NCBI RefSeq assembly: GCF_030704535.1
Contig: NC_081822.1
Coordinates: 1,312,001-1,376,000 of the forward strand
DNA: 64,000 bases
From: Vitis vinifera
Taxonomy: Eukaryota; Streptophyta; Magnoliopsida; Vitales; Vitaceae
Direction: 5' to 3'
Shown here: positions 1 to 12,700 of the stretch, piece after piece
How positions within the stretch are numbered: position 1 is the stretch's first letter
How the letters are laid out: every line of letters starts with the position of its first letter
The notes under the pieces: model-generated
Told to the model about the DNA's origin: nothing
Database searches by the model: none
The model's input: the letters and a program-made list of their open reading frames with translations, nothing else
Program-made: the position numbers and the translations under genes

Positions 1-1158
1 ACCAGAAAAAAGGGGGAAAAAAAAAACGGAAAGAAAAAGGCAATTTGAATAAGAAAAAGGCATGTATAGAAGAAAGGAAGAAAAACAGAAGGGGAAATTG
101 GGAAAGTTTGGACAGCTGTTAATATATGATGGGGAATGACGTAGTTGAAAGGTGATCTCAGCAACCTCCATGCACACCACCTAGTCATGTTATTTAAGTA
201 TACTTGGTCTCTCTATTATTTTCCTTCTTTGTCTCTTAACTTTTTAGAAACGTGAATAATTCGGCTAAGAGTCCGTCTATTTACTTGACCCAAGAAGCAA
301 GTCGCTAGTTTCCAATTTAGACACGAGGAGGGACCAGAGGTTGACCCACCTTAGTTTCTAGTCTATTCTTCTCCAAAAATAAATAATAAAAAATTTAAAA
401 AAGAAAGAAAGAAAGAAAGAAAAACCCCAATGTGTTCTTGCAGCTAGCCCATGTTTATTTCATTGAGTCTTTTGTGCACTAGAATATCACTTAAATTGCA
501 AATTGCAAGGTTTGATATTTTTGTTTGGCTTCCATACACTTTGGTTTTAATTTTATCTCTTTTGTTTTTAGAAAATAAAAAAACAAAACAAAAAAACGGT
601 TGAATAATTATATACCAATAAACTCAAAAAAATAAAATAAAATTCCTTCATGTGATTTTTTCGAAGTTGTAGATCTCAATTTCCCATTCTTGAACTTGTT
701 CAAAATAATTTAATTATTAAAAAATTTCATATTTTTGTTTTTGTTTTTAACCTTTTAAAATCAAAATTGAAACATAAAAAAGGTGTTGAAACATCAATTT
801 TAAAAACTATTTTCAAAAGATGTTATTTTCTTGTTTCCCTTTTTTATTTTTTTATTTTTATTTTTACTTTTCACTCATCTTCGTGGTGGCTGCCACATCA
901 AACCATGTCCAATTAAAACCAATTGTGATGAACACCATATAATAAACAGCTAGCAGCCAGCATGGGTCAGTCAAAGATCCAGCTTTATTGTCTACCCCAC
1001 CATTAAACCTACTCAGCTTCCAAAGCCATCGCCTCCAAAAACACCTCTCTATATGTACCTCACCGATCTACACCATCTCCTCCAAAAATCTCTTACCATA
1101 AAGACTATCCAGCAATTGTTCTATTCTAGTACACTAGACAGCTAGGTGTGTTGTCCAG
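1..1158. other. Upstream intergenic and promoter region of the LHT8-like gene
   Basis: AT-rich DNA without a recognisable coding region. It holds a short GAAA microsatellite near 401-422 and several homopolymer A/T runs. The last ~150 bases before 1159 are richer in C and T and are probably the promoter and 5' UTR of the transporter gene. I see no transposon here. Confidence 0.6.
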
Positions 1159-3016
1159 ATGGGTGAGGTGGTTGAGGTGAAGTTGAGCCCGGTGCAGCCC
1201 TCCGGACCTCCAGTGGTGTCGGTTCCTCCGTTTCAGCTCCATTCTCCGTCCATGACTCGGTCGCCGCTGATCGGTGGGGTCCCGAAAAGCCCATTAACTT
1301 CACGGATTCTGACTCCATTGGCGAGCCCCATGAAGAAGGCGATTGCAAGCATGCAAGGGTTCTTGGAAGAAGTTGGCCACCTCACCAAGCTTGACCCGCA
1401 AGATGCATGGCTTCCCATCACTGAGTCGAGAGATGGTAATGCGTACTACTCGGCGTTTCACTCGCTGAGTTCCGGGATTGGAGTCCAAGCCCTTGTGCTT
1501 CCCTTGGCTTTCACTACACTTGGCTGGTGAGTTTGATGAAAATCCAAAACTAGAGGTACCGAATCAACAAACGGGTCAAATTTGGATTTTTCGTTCTAAT
1601 TCTGCGATATTGAATTGGTTTCAGGATCTGGGGAATTCTTTGTCTGTCGCTGGCTTTTGGATGGCAGCTCTATACTCTATGGTTGTTGATCCAGTTGCAC
1701 GAGTCGGCTTCCGGAACACGGTACAGCAGATACCTCCGACTTTCCATGGCTGCTTTTGGTAAGCATGCATGCATTATTGCTCTGATATATTATATAAGAT
1801 GGCAGCTCTACGCTCAATGGTTGTTTCTTTTAGCTAATGGTTTATGGGGATCGATGATCCAAACTGCTGATCAGGTGAAAAGCTGGGGAAGCTGCTGGCA
1901 CTATTTCCAACCATGTATCTATCAGGAGGCACCTGCGTCACTCTCGTGATTATCGGTGGAGGGACCATGAAAATATTTTTCCAAATAGTCTGTGACTCCA
2001 ACTGTAATGTGAACCCGCTGACAACCATAGAGTGGTACATCGTCTTCACCTGCTCCGCCGTCATCCTCGCTCAGCTTCCAAACTTGAACTCCATCGCCGG
2101 CATCTCACTCATCGGTTCAATCTCGGCCGTCACCTATTGCACTGTGATATGGGTGGTGTCCGTTACCAAAGACAGGCCACATGGCGTGTCTTATGACCCA
2201 GTGAAGCCCACATCGGATGTGGCTAGGCTCTGCGGCATCCTGAATGCGCTTGGGATAATCGCATTTGCCTTCAGAGGCCACAACCTTGTGCTCGAAATAC
2301 AGGGGACGATGCCATCAAGCGCAAAGCATCCGTCACGGAAGCCAATGTGGAGTGGCGTCAAGTTCGCTTATTTAATCATAGCGATGAGCTTGTTTCCACT
2401 TGCAGTAGGAGGCTATTGGGCTTATGGAAACTTGGTAAGCGCTAAACACTTTAAAACCCAGTTATCTTTTCTTCTTGGGTCTACAAAACCAAGGGGTTTT
2501 GGGGCTAATGAATGAAGCTTTAAATGGCAGATAAAAGAAGATGGGATGTTCGCGGCATTGTACAACTACCATGGACACGACACATCAAGAATTATTCTGG
2601 GTTTAACAAGCCTGCTCATCGTGATCAACAGCCTGACCTCGTTCCAGATATATGCAATGCCAGCATTCGACAACCTGGAGTTTAGGTATATTAGCAGCAG
2701 AAACCAACCGTGCCCATGGTGGCTCCGCTCAGGGTTCCGGGCCTTCTTTGGATGCCTTGTTTTCTTCATAGCTGTGGCGCTTCCGTTCTTGCCAAGTTTG
2801 GCAGGACTGATCGGAGGGGTTGCATTACCAGTCACTTTCGCATATCCTTGTTTCATGTGGATACAGATTAAACAACCCCAGAAATATAGTGTAATCTGGT
2901 ACCTTAATTGGGGACTGGGATGCATGGGGATGGTTTTAAGTGTCCTCTTGGTCACCGGAGCAGTATGGAGCATCGTGACCATGGGCATTGAAATCCACTT
3001 CTTCAAGCCCAAGTAG
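1159..3016 (+). CDS. LHT8: Amino-acid transporter, lysine/histidine transporter-like 8 (AATL1) type, four exons
   Basis: Coding exons 1159-1526, 1625-1758, 1875-2434 and 2531-3016 join in phase across GT-AG introns to 1548 nt (515 aa), the usual length for this branch of the AAAP family. The first ~80 residues are a Ser/Pro-rich cytosolic tail. TM1 then starts around SGIGVQALVLPLAFTTLGW, and about ten hydrophobic segments follow. Conserved family stretches include GKLLALFPTMYLSGGT, LPNLNSIAGISLIGSIS and FAFRGHNLVLEIQGTMPS. The family performs proton-coupled uptake of neutral and acidic amino acids at the plasma membrane. The long N-terminal tail separates LHT8-like proteins from LHT1. The start ATG at 1159 is the first in frame and fits the family N-terminus. 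Exon 4 begins IKEDGMFAALYNYH. The gene converges with the small membrane-protein gene on the minus strand (stop at 3717). All exons look intact. Exact substrate is not deducible from sequence. Confidence 0.93.
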
Positions 3017-3716
3017 TACAAGCAAAAAGACCATGAATCTCTGATCTGAACCTGGGCTCCGGATATATATATATATATATATATTTGAAGCAACTGACCA
3101 GTGTATTCCTTGGCAAGGGCCAAAGCATAGCCACGGAGGTGAAGGAGACAGCAGTAGCAAGAAAGGTTTGATGTCTGAGACCAGCCTACGCAAATTGGCT
3201 TAATTGAAATGTGTTTGTACATCAACATCTAATATTAAAATGTTTGCTAAATAAAGCAGACTGCAGAACTGATGTGCTGGTGCTGTGGTGCATCAGCAGC
3301 AACATATTTTCATTAAAAAAATGTGCATCACCCAGCAGTGTTTGATCTCATCAAGAATCAGCAATTCAAAACTGACAAATAAAACACCATCTTCCAGACA
3401 ATAACCTTCACAGGACGTTAAGATACAGGTGGTTTACCCAATCCTGGGATAAATCCATGGAAGGAAGAAGCTCTAGACCTCAGCCACTGCTGTTCAGCCA
3501 GAGCAGCATCTTGAATGATGAGATGAACCACTTTAATCAGCTTGTATTTAAGTAATCACACCAATAATATTCTTTAATCAGCTTCCTTTAAGTGCAATTA
3601 CATAGCCAATAAGCCAAAAGAGGATGGGGGACCAAAAGCTATGGTCAAGGATTCTCACAATTTACACAACAAAGTTGGGTCACTATAAAAAAAAAGGGTT
3701 GCAACTCCATATGATT
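3017..3716. other. Convergent 3' UTR interval with a (TA)n tract
   Basis: This 700 bp between the stop codons of two convergent genes should hold both 3' UTRs and polyadenylation sites. A short (TA)n run lies at about 3063-3084. The reverse-strand open frame across 2566-3228 is a shadow of transporter exon 4. Confidence 0.6.
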
Positions 3717-6700
3717 TTACATAGATAATGGAAGAAGCATCCTCCGCTTCTTTTTCCTGTCTAGTCTTACTTGCTTTGTAATTTTCATGCATAAAAGTAA
3801 TAGCATTGTGACAATTACTAAGATAAAAGCAAGCCGTATATGCCTGAAATATAAAGAGACTGCTGAGAAAACCAGAAAAGCTAGAATAACAAGTTCCCAT
3901 ATCACAAAGACCACCACGTCCACCCTGCACCCAGAAAAGGAACATATATTATCAGACGTGATGCTCTTGTGGAAATTTTAATACAGAAAAAGCACAAACA
4001 GTATTTTGAAAGACTTCATCACAGACTTTAAATGGACAAAAATATTCTGGATAACTGGAATTCATGCGCCAATTTTATAAGAATTTGAGTTCATCAAATC
4101 CTAAAAGCAAGACAACTTGGATGAAATATTGAGGCACAAGGCCTAGGTTCAGATGGCAAAGTAATAGGACGGGGTTGAGTTAGGCCCAATGTTAAAAACT
4201 ATACTACAATAATAATAATAGCGGCAATAACAACAACAACCTGATGTCATTATCAAGAATTTTATACTTTTAGTGAGCACATAGGCACATCAAGATAACT
4301 TGCTCATTTCCATCAACCGCCCATGCCCTGATGCACACACTGCAGACCCAAGTTTGCTTAATCAACACCATAAACCATGAGTATCAAAGCACACCATAAA
4401 CAACTAACACCATATGCATCAGACCTAGCTGTCATATTTTCTACACTTAAACATTGCCATAATTTATGGCACAAACACACACAGAAAATGAGATGGCTTG
4501 GAATGCCTAGTGTCAAAAGTTATGTCTAGAACCCATGGACATTTCCTCTCCAATTCTTCTGCTAGTTTGGTTAGCAGCTGTCTTGAGATAGTCTTTGAAG
4601 TTCTATGAACTCAAATCAAATCTGTCCTAGGAGCTACCTAAAAATAAGGAGTCTAAATGAAGGAGAACACCTCTTTTCATCATCAATCAATCTGAAAAAG
4701 AGAAAAAGGGTTAATCAAGCAGGGGTGATCATCAAAAACATTTTTAGGAAGCTTATTGTCAAGTGGGTTGGGAAAGTTACTTCTATGTCATAGTTCCTAA
4801 ATAAATCCACTTGTCTCTACCTCTACATCATATTCCCTACACAAATCTGCCTAGGTCATTTTTAGTATTATTTTTTTTTTTGATAAGCAAAGGATATGCA
4901 TTAAAAAAGGCAAAACGCCGCACAACATATAGGAAGTATACAAGGCAGCTAAGGCCTCAAAAAAGACAAAGACAAAAGAATCACCTCCCTTTAAGTGGAA
5001 GTTATCCACTCTAGGAAGCCTATAAGGGAGAACGCCTCCTCACCTACATACAATTTGGCCCAACTCCACAAATTACAGACAAAAAAATTCTTTAACTTTT
5101 GAACGTTCAAACCCCCCCCCCCCCTAAATGCTAATCTATTCCTCTCCTTCCACACCGTCCAAAAAATACACAACGGAATGGCATCCCATATCTTTTTCCT
5201 TTTCTTTCCCACGAACGATCCCCTCCAACTAGCTAAAACCTCCTTTACATTTTTTGGAAAAACCCATTTCACATCAACTAAACCAAAAACAATATCCCAT
5301 AAAACTCTAACCACTGTACAATGTATCAGGATATGATTTACACTTTCTTCCTCACAACCACACAAGAAACAACGATTTGGAAGTTGTAGTCCTCTTCTTT
5401 GAAGTCTATCCAAAGTAAGCACCTTCCCCCATGTCGCCTCCCACCCAAAAAAAGCAACTTTAGTTGGCACCCTTGCCACCCAAATGCTTCTTGAAGGAAA
5501 ACCTATATCTTTAGACTTCGTCAACAAACTATAAGCTTCCTTGACCCTGAACTGACCACTTCTTCCTTGCCTCCAAAGAACTGAGTCTTCCTCCAAGGAG
5601 GGTTTGTAACCCCTCAATATTTGGAGAAAATCCCCAACCAAATCCAGCTCCCAATCATTGAAGTCCCTCAAGAAGTTTAGGTTCCAATTTCCTTGACCCA
5701 AATTTTGATCCCACATTTCCTCAACCGTTGAATTCCTTTGCGCAGCCATACTAAAGAGATGAGGAAAACATTGAGACAAAGAAGATTTTGAACACCACAC
5801 ATCTGTCCAAAATCTGATCATATTGCCCTTCCCTACTCGGAATCTCATATTATCCCAACACCACTCTGATTCTTTCAAAATCTCCTTCCAAACCCCTGCA
5901 CCAACCGCCCCATTTGCCTTCTTGGGCCTCCAATCAAGACCCTCCTGCCCATACTTCACCTTGATCACTTGTTTCCACAGATTATCTTTGTCACAGGCAT
6001 ACCTCCATATCCACTTGCCAAGTAAAGCTTTGTTCAACAAAGCTAGCTTCCTCAGTCCTAACCCACCTTTATCCTTGTCTGTACAAACCACCTCCCATTT
6101 AACCAAATGAACTTTCCCCTCCATATTTCCCCCTCCCCACAAAAAATCCCTTTGCACTTTCTCAATCCTTCTAACAACAACCTTGGGCATTCTGAAAATA
6201 GACATTTGATAGATTGGCATACTAGCCAAAGTACTTTTTATTAAGGTGACTCTTCCTCCTTTACAAATATATTGCCGTTTCCACAGAGCAAGTCTCAATC
6301 TTACTCTCTCCTCCACCCCATCCCAAATATAAGGCGCTCTATTTGGGGCCCCTAAAGGAAGACCCAAGTACTGAGAAGGTAAAGACCCCACCCTGCAGCC
6401 TAGCTCAACAGCCAACTCCTCCATCTCCACCACCTCTCCAACTGGAATGATTTCACTCTTGGCTAAATTAATCCTTAGGCCTGAAGCCGCTTCAAACCAG
6501 AATAAGATCCAACTTAAGTGAGTTAGATGATCCTTTCTAGCCTCACAGAAAATAATTGTGTCGTCAGCAAAAAACAAGTGAGAGATGTTCAAAGGAGGGC
6601 CACTACCACCCCTTATATTACACCCTGATAAAAACCCCCCCTCCACAGCTCTCCTGATAAGGACATCTAGCACTTCCATCCCCATAATAAAGAGATAAGG

Positions 6701-9700
6701 AGACAAAGGATCTCTTTGTCTAAGACCTTTAGTGCTAGGGAAGAAACCTGCAGGCACTCCATTAACCAACAATGAAAATTTAGCTGAGGATAGGCAACTC
6801 CACATCCACCCCACCCACTTAGGCCCAAAGCCCATCTTTTGCAACACCTTCAACAAGAACTTCCAATTGATGCTGTCATAAGCTTTCTCTATATCCAATT
6901 TGCATATAATGCCCTTTTCTTTTCGTTTCTGCTACGTGTCTATCACTTCATTTGCAATTAAAGAAGCGTCAAGAATTTGTCTTCCCCTCACAAAGGCATT
7001 CTGAGAAATGGACACCACCTTACCAACTACTTTCTTCAGTCTGTTAGTTAACACTTTAGCCAATAACTTGTAAAGCCCCCCCCAAGAGACTAATAGGTCT
7101 AAAGTCTCTAAGGTCCTCAGCCCCGCTTTTCTTGGGGATCAATACCAAGAACGTATTGTTGAGACTCTTGAGGAAAGAGTTGTGTTCGTAGAAGTCTTTG
7201 AACATATCTAAAATCTCTTCTTTAATGAACTCCCAACAACTTTGCCAGAATGCCATAGTAAAGCCGTCCGGACCAGGGGCTTTATCCCCATTCATCTCCA
7301 TCAAAGCCACATGGATTTCTTCCTCTGTAGAGGGTCTCTCCAGGTTCTCAGCCTCTTGTTGGCTGATCTGGTCAAACTGAAGTCTCCCTATGTCCGCCTT
7401 CCACCCCATATCTTCGGAAAGCAAATTTTGAAACGCATTAGCAATTCCTTCCCTGATTTCCTGCTCCTCTAGCAGCCAATCCCCATTTATCTTAATTCTC
7501 TCCAAAGAGTTATTTCTACAGTGAGCGCTTGCCATGCGATGAAAGAAGCCCGTGTTTCTATCCCCCTCCTTCAGCCATATTTCCCTTGAAAGCTGTCTCC
7601 AATGAGTTTCCTCCATAATCACCCATTTTCTATAATTATCCTTTGCCTCTTTCTTAAGCTCTGTTTCCTCCACAGTCAAAATTCTTTCACTTTCCTCCCT
7701 ATCCCAGAATTCCACCTGCTGCAAGGCTAAGGTTTTGTTGCTCTCCAGCTTTCCAAAGACTTCTCTATTCCAAACTTTCAATTTCTGTTTGATTTCCTCC
7801 ATCTTAGTAGCCAATTTGTAACTAGCACTACCCCTAACCTCAATTCCTTGCCACCAGCTGTGAACAAGATCTTTGAAGCCCTCAACCTTAAGCCACATAT
7901 TTTCAAATCTGAATGGAGTCGGGCCTCGTCTTATCCCACCCCCCACTAACGTTATTGGAAAATGATCGGATACCGGACGGGTCAGCCTACACTGATTAAT
8001 CCCACTAAATTGGTCTATCCAGCTAGGGGACACAAGGAACTTGTCTAATCTTGCCCAAACCTGATTGTTTTGTCCCCCATTCTAAGTAAATTCTCCCCCC
8101 TGAAGGGGAATATCCACCAGCCCAAGATCACCCACAGTTTCAGCAAATTTCCTCATAGTTGAATTCATTCCCCTCCTGCTACTCCTTTCCCTCGGAAATA
8201 GAGTGATATTAAAATCCCCCCTATACACCAAGGGTCTTCCCACAGCCCTCTAATCGCCCCAAACTCATCCCATAATGCATCCCTGTCCACTTTGGAAAAC
8301 GGGCCATACACTCCCGTAAAAATCCAGATAGCCCCATTTTCTACATTCTAGAATCTGCAAGATAAGGTAAATTGACCCTCTTCCCATTCTAGAATGTCCA
8401 AAGACCTGCTATCCCAGCATATCAGAATTCCTCCCGAAGCCCTCTTCGCATTCACAGCTTTCCAATCTAGGAATCTTCCGGAGCCTATACTTCTCGCAAT
8501 GCTATCCGACATAGCTTGAATTTTAGTCTCCTGAATACAGATTAAGTCCACCCTCTGGTTCCTTATGAACGTCTTAATAACTTTTCTTTTGGAGCCATCA
8601 TTTGCTTCCCTCACATTCCAGCTCAGAATTTTCATCTTCATTGAACAATCACAATTTGACGCCCTTTGCCCTGTACCGAGCCTTTCTGTTTAATTCCCCC
8701 CTCATAATTTATGGAACATTCCAGTCTTTTTAGCTCCCTTTCAAACTTAGATTTTTCCAGTAGCTCTTTACTATGGATTTTCTCCCGTCTTTTTCTGATT
8801 TTGGTCAGAAAATTCAAGATTTCCTTCTCCAACCCCTCCGTAGGGAAGCTCAGGAATTGGCTGAATTTCGCCAATCCACTCTCTTCCCATTTGCCCTCCG
8901 GCTCACTTCTCTCTGCTTGGGTATCATATATGTCTCCGACCCCAACCATCCCCCTGCCCTTCTCACTGCTACTTTTATTTGCTTCCAATTCCTTACATCC
9001 ATTGCTCCTTTCATTACAGGCCTCATACACTGTTAACCATATTGTATTATCAGCCCGAACTTCCTCATTCCAGTCCCCAGAATGATCGAAAAACTCCCCC
9101 CCTCCCCGGAGTCCGATCAAAAAGAATAGAGTTGAGATGAGAGGCCCCCAAAACCCTTTTCCCCCAAGAACACAACCCCATTCCATACCTCATTGATTCC
9201 TCTTCCAGCGCCTTATCCGTCTCTGATATCCTAGCCACTCCATGTAGCTTCCTCATATCCTCAGTCTCCCATGCAACAAAAGGCTCTGGCTCATGAAGAT
9301 TACCTGAAGCGAGACCCGTCAACAGTAAGTCCATCTTCTGAACGTTATTTTGGACTTGGGCTTCTGAGAAAGTTGGACCCTCCCTTAGCTTTGGGCCTTT
9401 GTTTGACAATCGAGCTTTTCGCGAAACTGGGCCTAAAGAAGAACAACCCACCTCATCAATCCTATGCGACGGGCCTGCTTCAAGGCTAATCTCACATGCA
9501 GCCACACCTTTCATTTTCAAGCCCATGACTCCGCTCTTCAGACCAGGCCCATCAGCCGTTCTTGACTCCTTTGGGCTCGCAGTTGGGCTTAAGAGATGCA
9601 TTGTACCAGATGGAGCAGTCCGGGTTATCGGGCTTCTAACTGCACTGGGCACGACTCGACCCGGTCCGACCCCCTGCTCACCCGTCCCATCATCTGACGG

Positions 9701-12700
9701 GTTTAGGGTCTCGAGCCTCACGCTCACCCACTCCTTCGACACTCGCTGTTCCGCGCATGAGATCTCCTCACCCCTAACCTCACTGCTATGACGAACTTCT
9801 TGTCTGCGATTCCTCCTTAACACCGGCCGACATTCCCACCATAGGGACACAGCGTAGACCTCCTCCTCCGCTTCGACTTCCAGGACACTCGGTCTAGCTT
9901 CACCTCTCACTCTCACCAAGATTCTGGCCCACTAGAGCTCGCCCATCGTGTTCGTTTGTTCATCGTCTGTGATAAAGCCGCCGCATTCATCCCCCACTCT
10001 CTTCAAAATCTCTGGACTCCATAGCGAGACAGGGAGCCCAACTAATCTCACCCAAATTTCCTTTCCCTCTTCCTCCTCTGTCCAACATCCACTCCTAGGA
10101 CTCCAAAAATCCAGCCCTACCTGGACTCCTTCCGTCACGCGATTTCCAAAGGAGACAACGCGTCTAGCCTCTTCCAAATCTTCAAAATCCAGCAGAGCTC
10201 TTCCCTTTTCCAACTTAGCCAACCCTAAGCTGCCTTTAAGCTCCCACGATTTTGCCCAAAGCTGCCCTAACTTCTCAAGATCGTCTTCTGCCCCTGAGTT
10301 ATCTTTCCAACTCGCCACGATACAGTGTTCCAATTTCTTTAACAAACCTATTGATTCCTCCCTTTTCACCTTCACTACAATTGTGTTTGGGTTACCCAAC
10401 AGTGCTCGTTTTGCTATTGTTGCATACGATCTTCCCCCAACAGCCTTCTCCCTGTCCTTTCCTTCCTAGGTTTCTGGTTGCCAAAGGAGCCTACCATCTG
10501 GTTTAGCTTCTCCGCCATGGTCATCCACCCCCTTTTATCCCTTCTACCTCTCGGAATGAAAATGCAGAACCGTTTCCTCTCTAGATCGGAGACCCCTAGC
10601 CGTATAAACCCCCCCGCTTTGTTTATCCCTCGTGATATAGAGTACACTCTTCCCTGCTCCTTCCATTCCCTTCCCCATCTTGCTTCTTTCTCATCCTTGA
10701 TACAGAGATTCAGACCTTCAAAGAAAAACCCTAGGCTGTCCGATCCCAATCGGACCCATGACGAAACCCCTCCCTTCTTCTCCACGATGAGGACTTGGAT
10801 TTTTCCTTTTCTATCATCCACAATGATCTCGAACGCCTTGGATTCCACTATGAAGCTACACACCTTCCTTCTGCTTCGCGGCGCCAAGCTCTCCTCCCCC
10901 TCCTCACCATCACACACGCCTTCGCACTCTCTCTCGTCCTCTCTCGCTCGCTCTCTCTCTCCCATGACTCAACTTTCTTTATTTGGTTCAACCTTTTATA
11001 TATATCCATTTTATCTTTACAGAGCTGGTCCCTAGCAATAAATGAGGTGGGTTGTAGTAGGTAGGCAAAAAAAATTATTGCAGCCAAGCCCAAGTAACTG
11101 GGATAAGCCTTTGTTGAGTTGAGTCAAGTTGACTCACTACATTCAACATGGATAACAAAAAAATAAGTTTCTCAAATCATAAAAATAGCTGAAATCCCAG
11201 GCTCTTTTCTGAAATATTATCCACCTTCCCAAAAATGCAACATTCATTTACAGTATTTCACCACTACAATAACAACCAAAAATATTCTTTAAATTAATTT
11301 ATGAGTTGTAAGCCATTGTCCAAGGTTTTAAGCATCACTGGCTAGCAATATCAATACAGTTATATGATACCAATATGCGCCAGATCATAGAGAGCAGTAA
11401 AACACAATTTCTGAAAGTTTTTAGGTGTCGTAGAAGAATATCAGCCACGTTAGTAAACAATTTGTAGATGATGCTAATATGTCTGCCTGATATTTACAAA
11501 GTTACTGGGCTCAATATCAACACAATTGGATGATACAATTGGTGCCACTTGTCAGACTCTATGCATAAATAACAACACATAGTTTACCAAAGTTTTCAGA
11601 TGTCACAGCCATACTAGGAAATCATTCAAAGATGAAACATATGTAGTACCATCGTGTAATATTTATAACATTCAGATGCCAAATATTTTTTTGATAGATA
11701 AACACACAGAAAATATAATAAGAAAAAGGGCGCTTAAGAGGCAACCCAAAGCATACAGGGAGTATACAAGAGATGCCAAAAAGCAAGAACAAAAAGAAGC
11801 AAACACTCACTAGCCCTCAACTAGAACCCAACCAATAAAAAAAGTTGATTAAAGGTAAAGGTCCTACATCTAAACAAGACTTAGACCAAGACCAAAGATT
11901 ACAAACAAACGAATTTTTCATCCTTTGAATAAAAAAATCCTCATTAACAAAAGTTATCTTGTTTCTTTCCTTACAAATCGTCCAAAATAAACAAAGAGGA
12001 GCTACCAACCAAGCCTTTGTACACTTCTTGCCCACAAAGGAATCATGTTAACCTAAGAGAGTGTCTCTAGCCAAAAGCGGAAGGACCCAATTAACACCAA
12101 ACAAAGCAAACACAAGCTCCCACAAAACCCTCGCCTTGGAGCAATGAATAAGAATGTGATTAATCATCTCCTCTTCAACACAACATAGGAAACATCTGTT
12201 AGCTAAGTTCCACCCCCTCCTCTTGAGTTGATCTAGGGTTAGGACCTTCCCCCATGAAGTTTCCCAAGCAAAAAAACCCACCTTAGTAGGAACACAAGGG
12301 CTCCAAATGATGCTCCACGGAAACGGGACTGCACAACTAGGTTCAAGAGTATTATAAAAGATTTAACAGAAAAAATCTCATTCTTTGACTCTTTCCACAC
12401 CACCCTATCCTCCAAACCAACAGCTAGTCTCTTTCCTTGAAGAGTCTAAAGGAGCCTCTCCACCGCCTCCACCTCCCAATCATTGAAAGATCTAGAGAAA
12501 CGGGGATTCCATCCCCCCTCTTCCCCCAAGGAATCCCAACAATCCGCTACCCACGCATCTTTAGAAACCGCTAAGGCAAACAAAGAAGGAAGAGAATCAT
12601 GATGGGTATTATTTCCGCACCATTTGTCCTTCCAAAATCTCACCCTTCTACCATCCCCCATAGAGAAAGTAATATTTTTAAGCATCAAGGAACCTTCCTT

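Larger units (their letters stand above)
4870..11000 (-). mobile_element. Nearly full-length L1-type LINE (non-LTR retrotransposon), inactive
   Basis: On the minus strand the element reads ORF1 (10965 to 8638), ORF2 (8641 to 4991) and then a short 3' tail ending in an A-run, seen as T residues at about 4870-4881. ORF1 has a DUF4283-like domain followed by a variable linker. ORF2 has an apurinic endonuclease, a reverse transcriptase and a C-terminal zf-RVT domain, the standard plant L1 order. Several nonsense codons and at least two frameshifts at C-runs make it non-autonomous. It sits in the intron of the small membrane-protein gene, in the same transcriptional direction. I could not find a convincing target-site duplication by eye, and the 5' end is placed only approximately. 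Confidence 0.9.

Noticed and set aside
2566-3228. Long open frame on the minus strand opposite transporter exon 4
   Set aside because: It lies entirely opposite conserved transporter coding sequence and its 3' UTR, and its product has no family features; it is a shadow frame.
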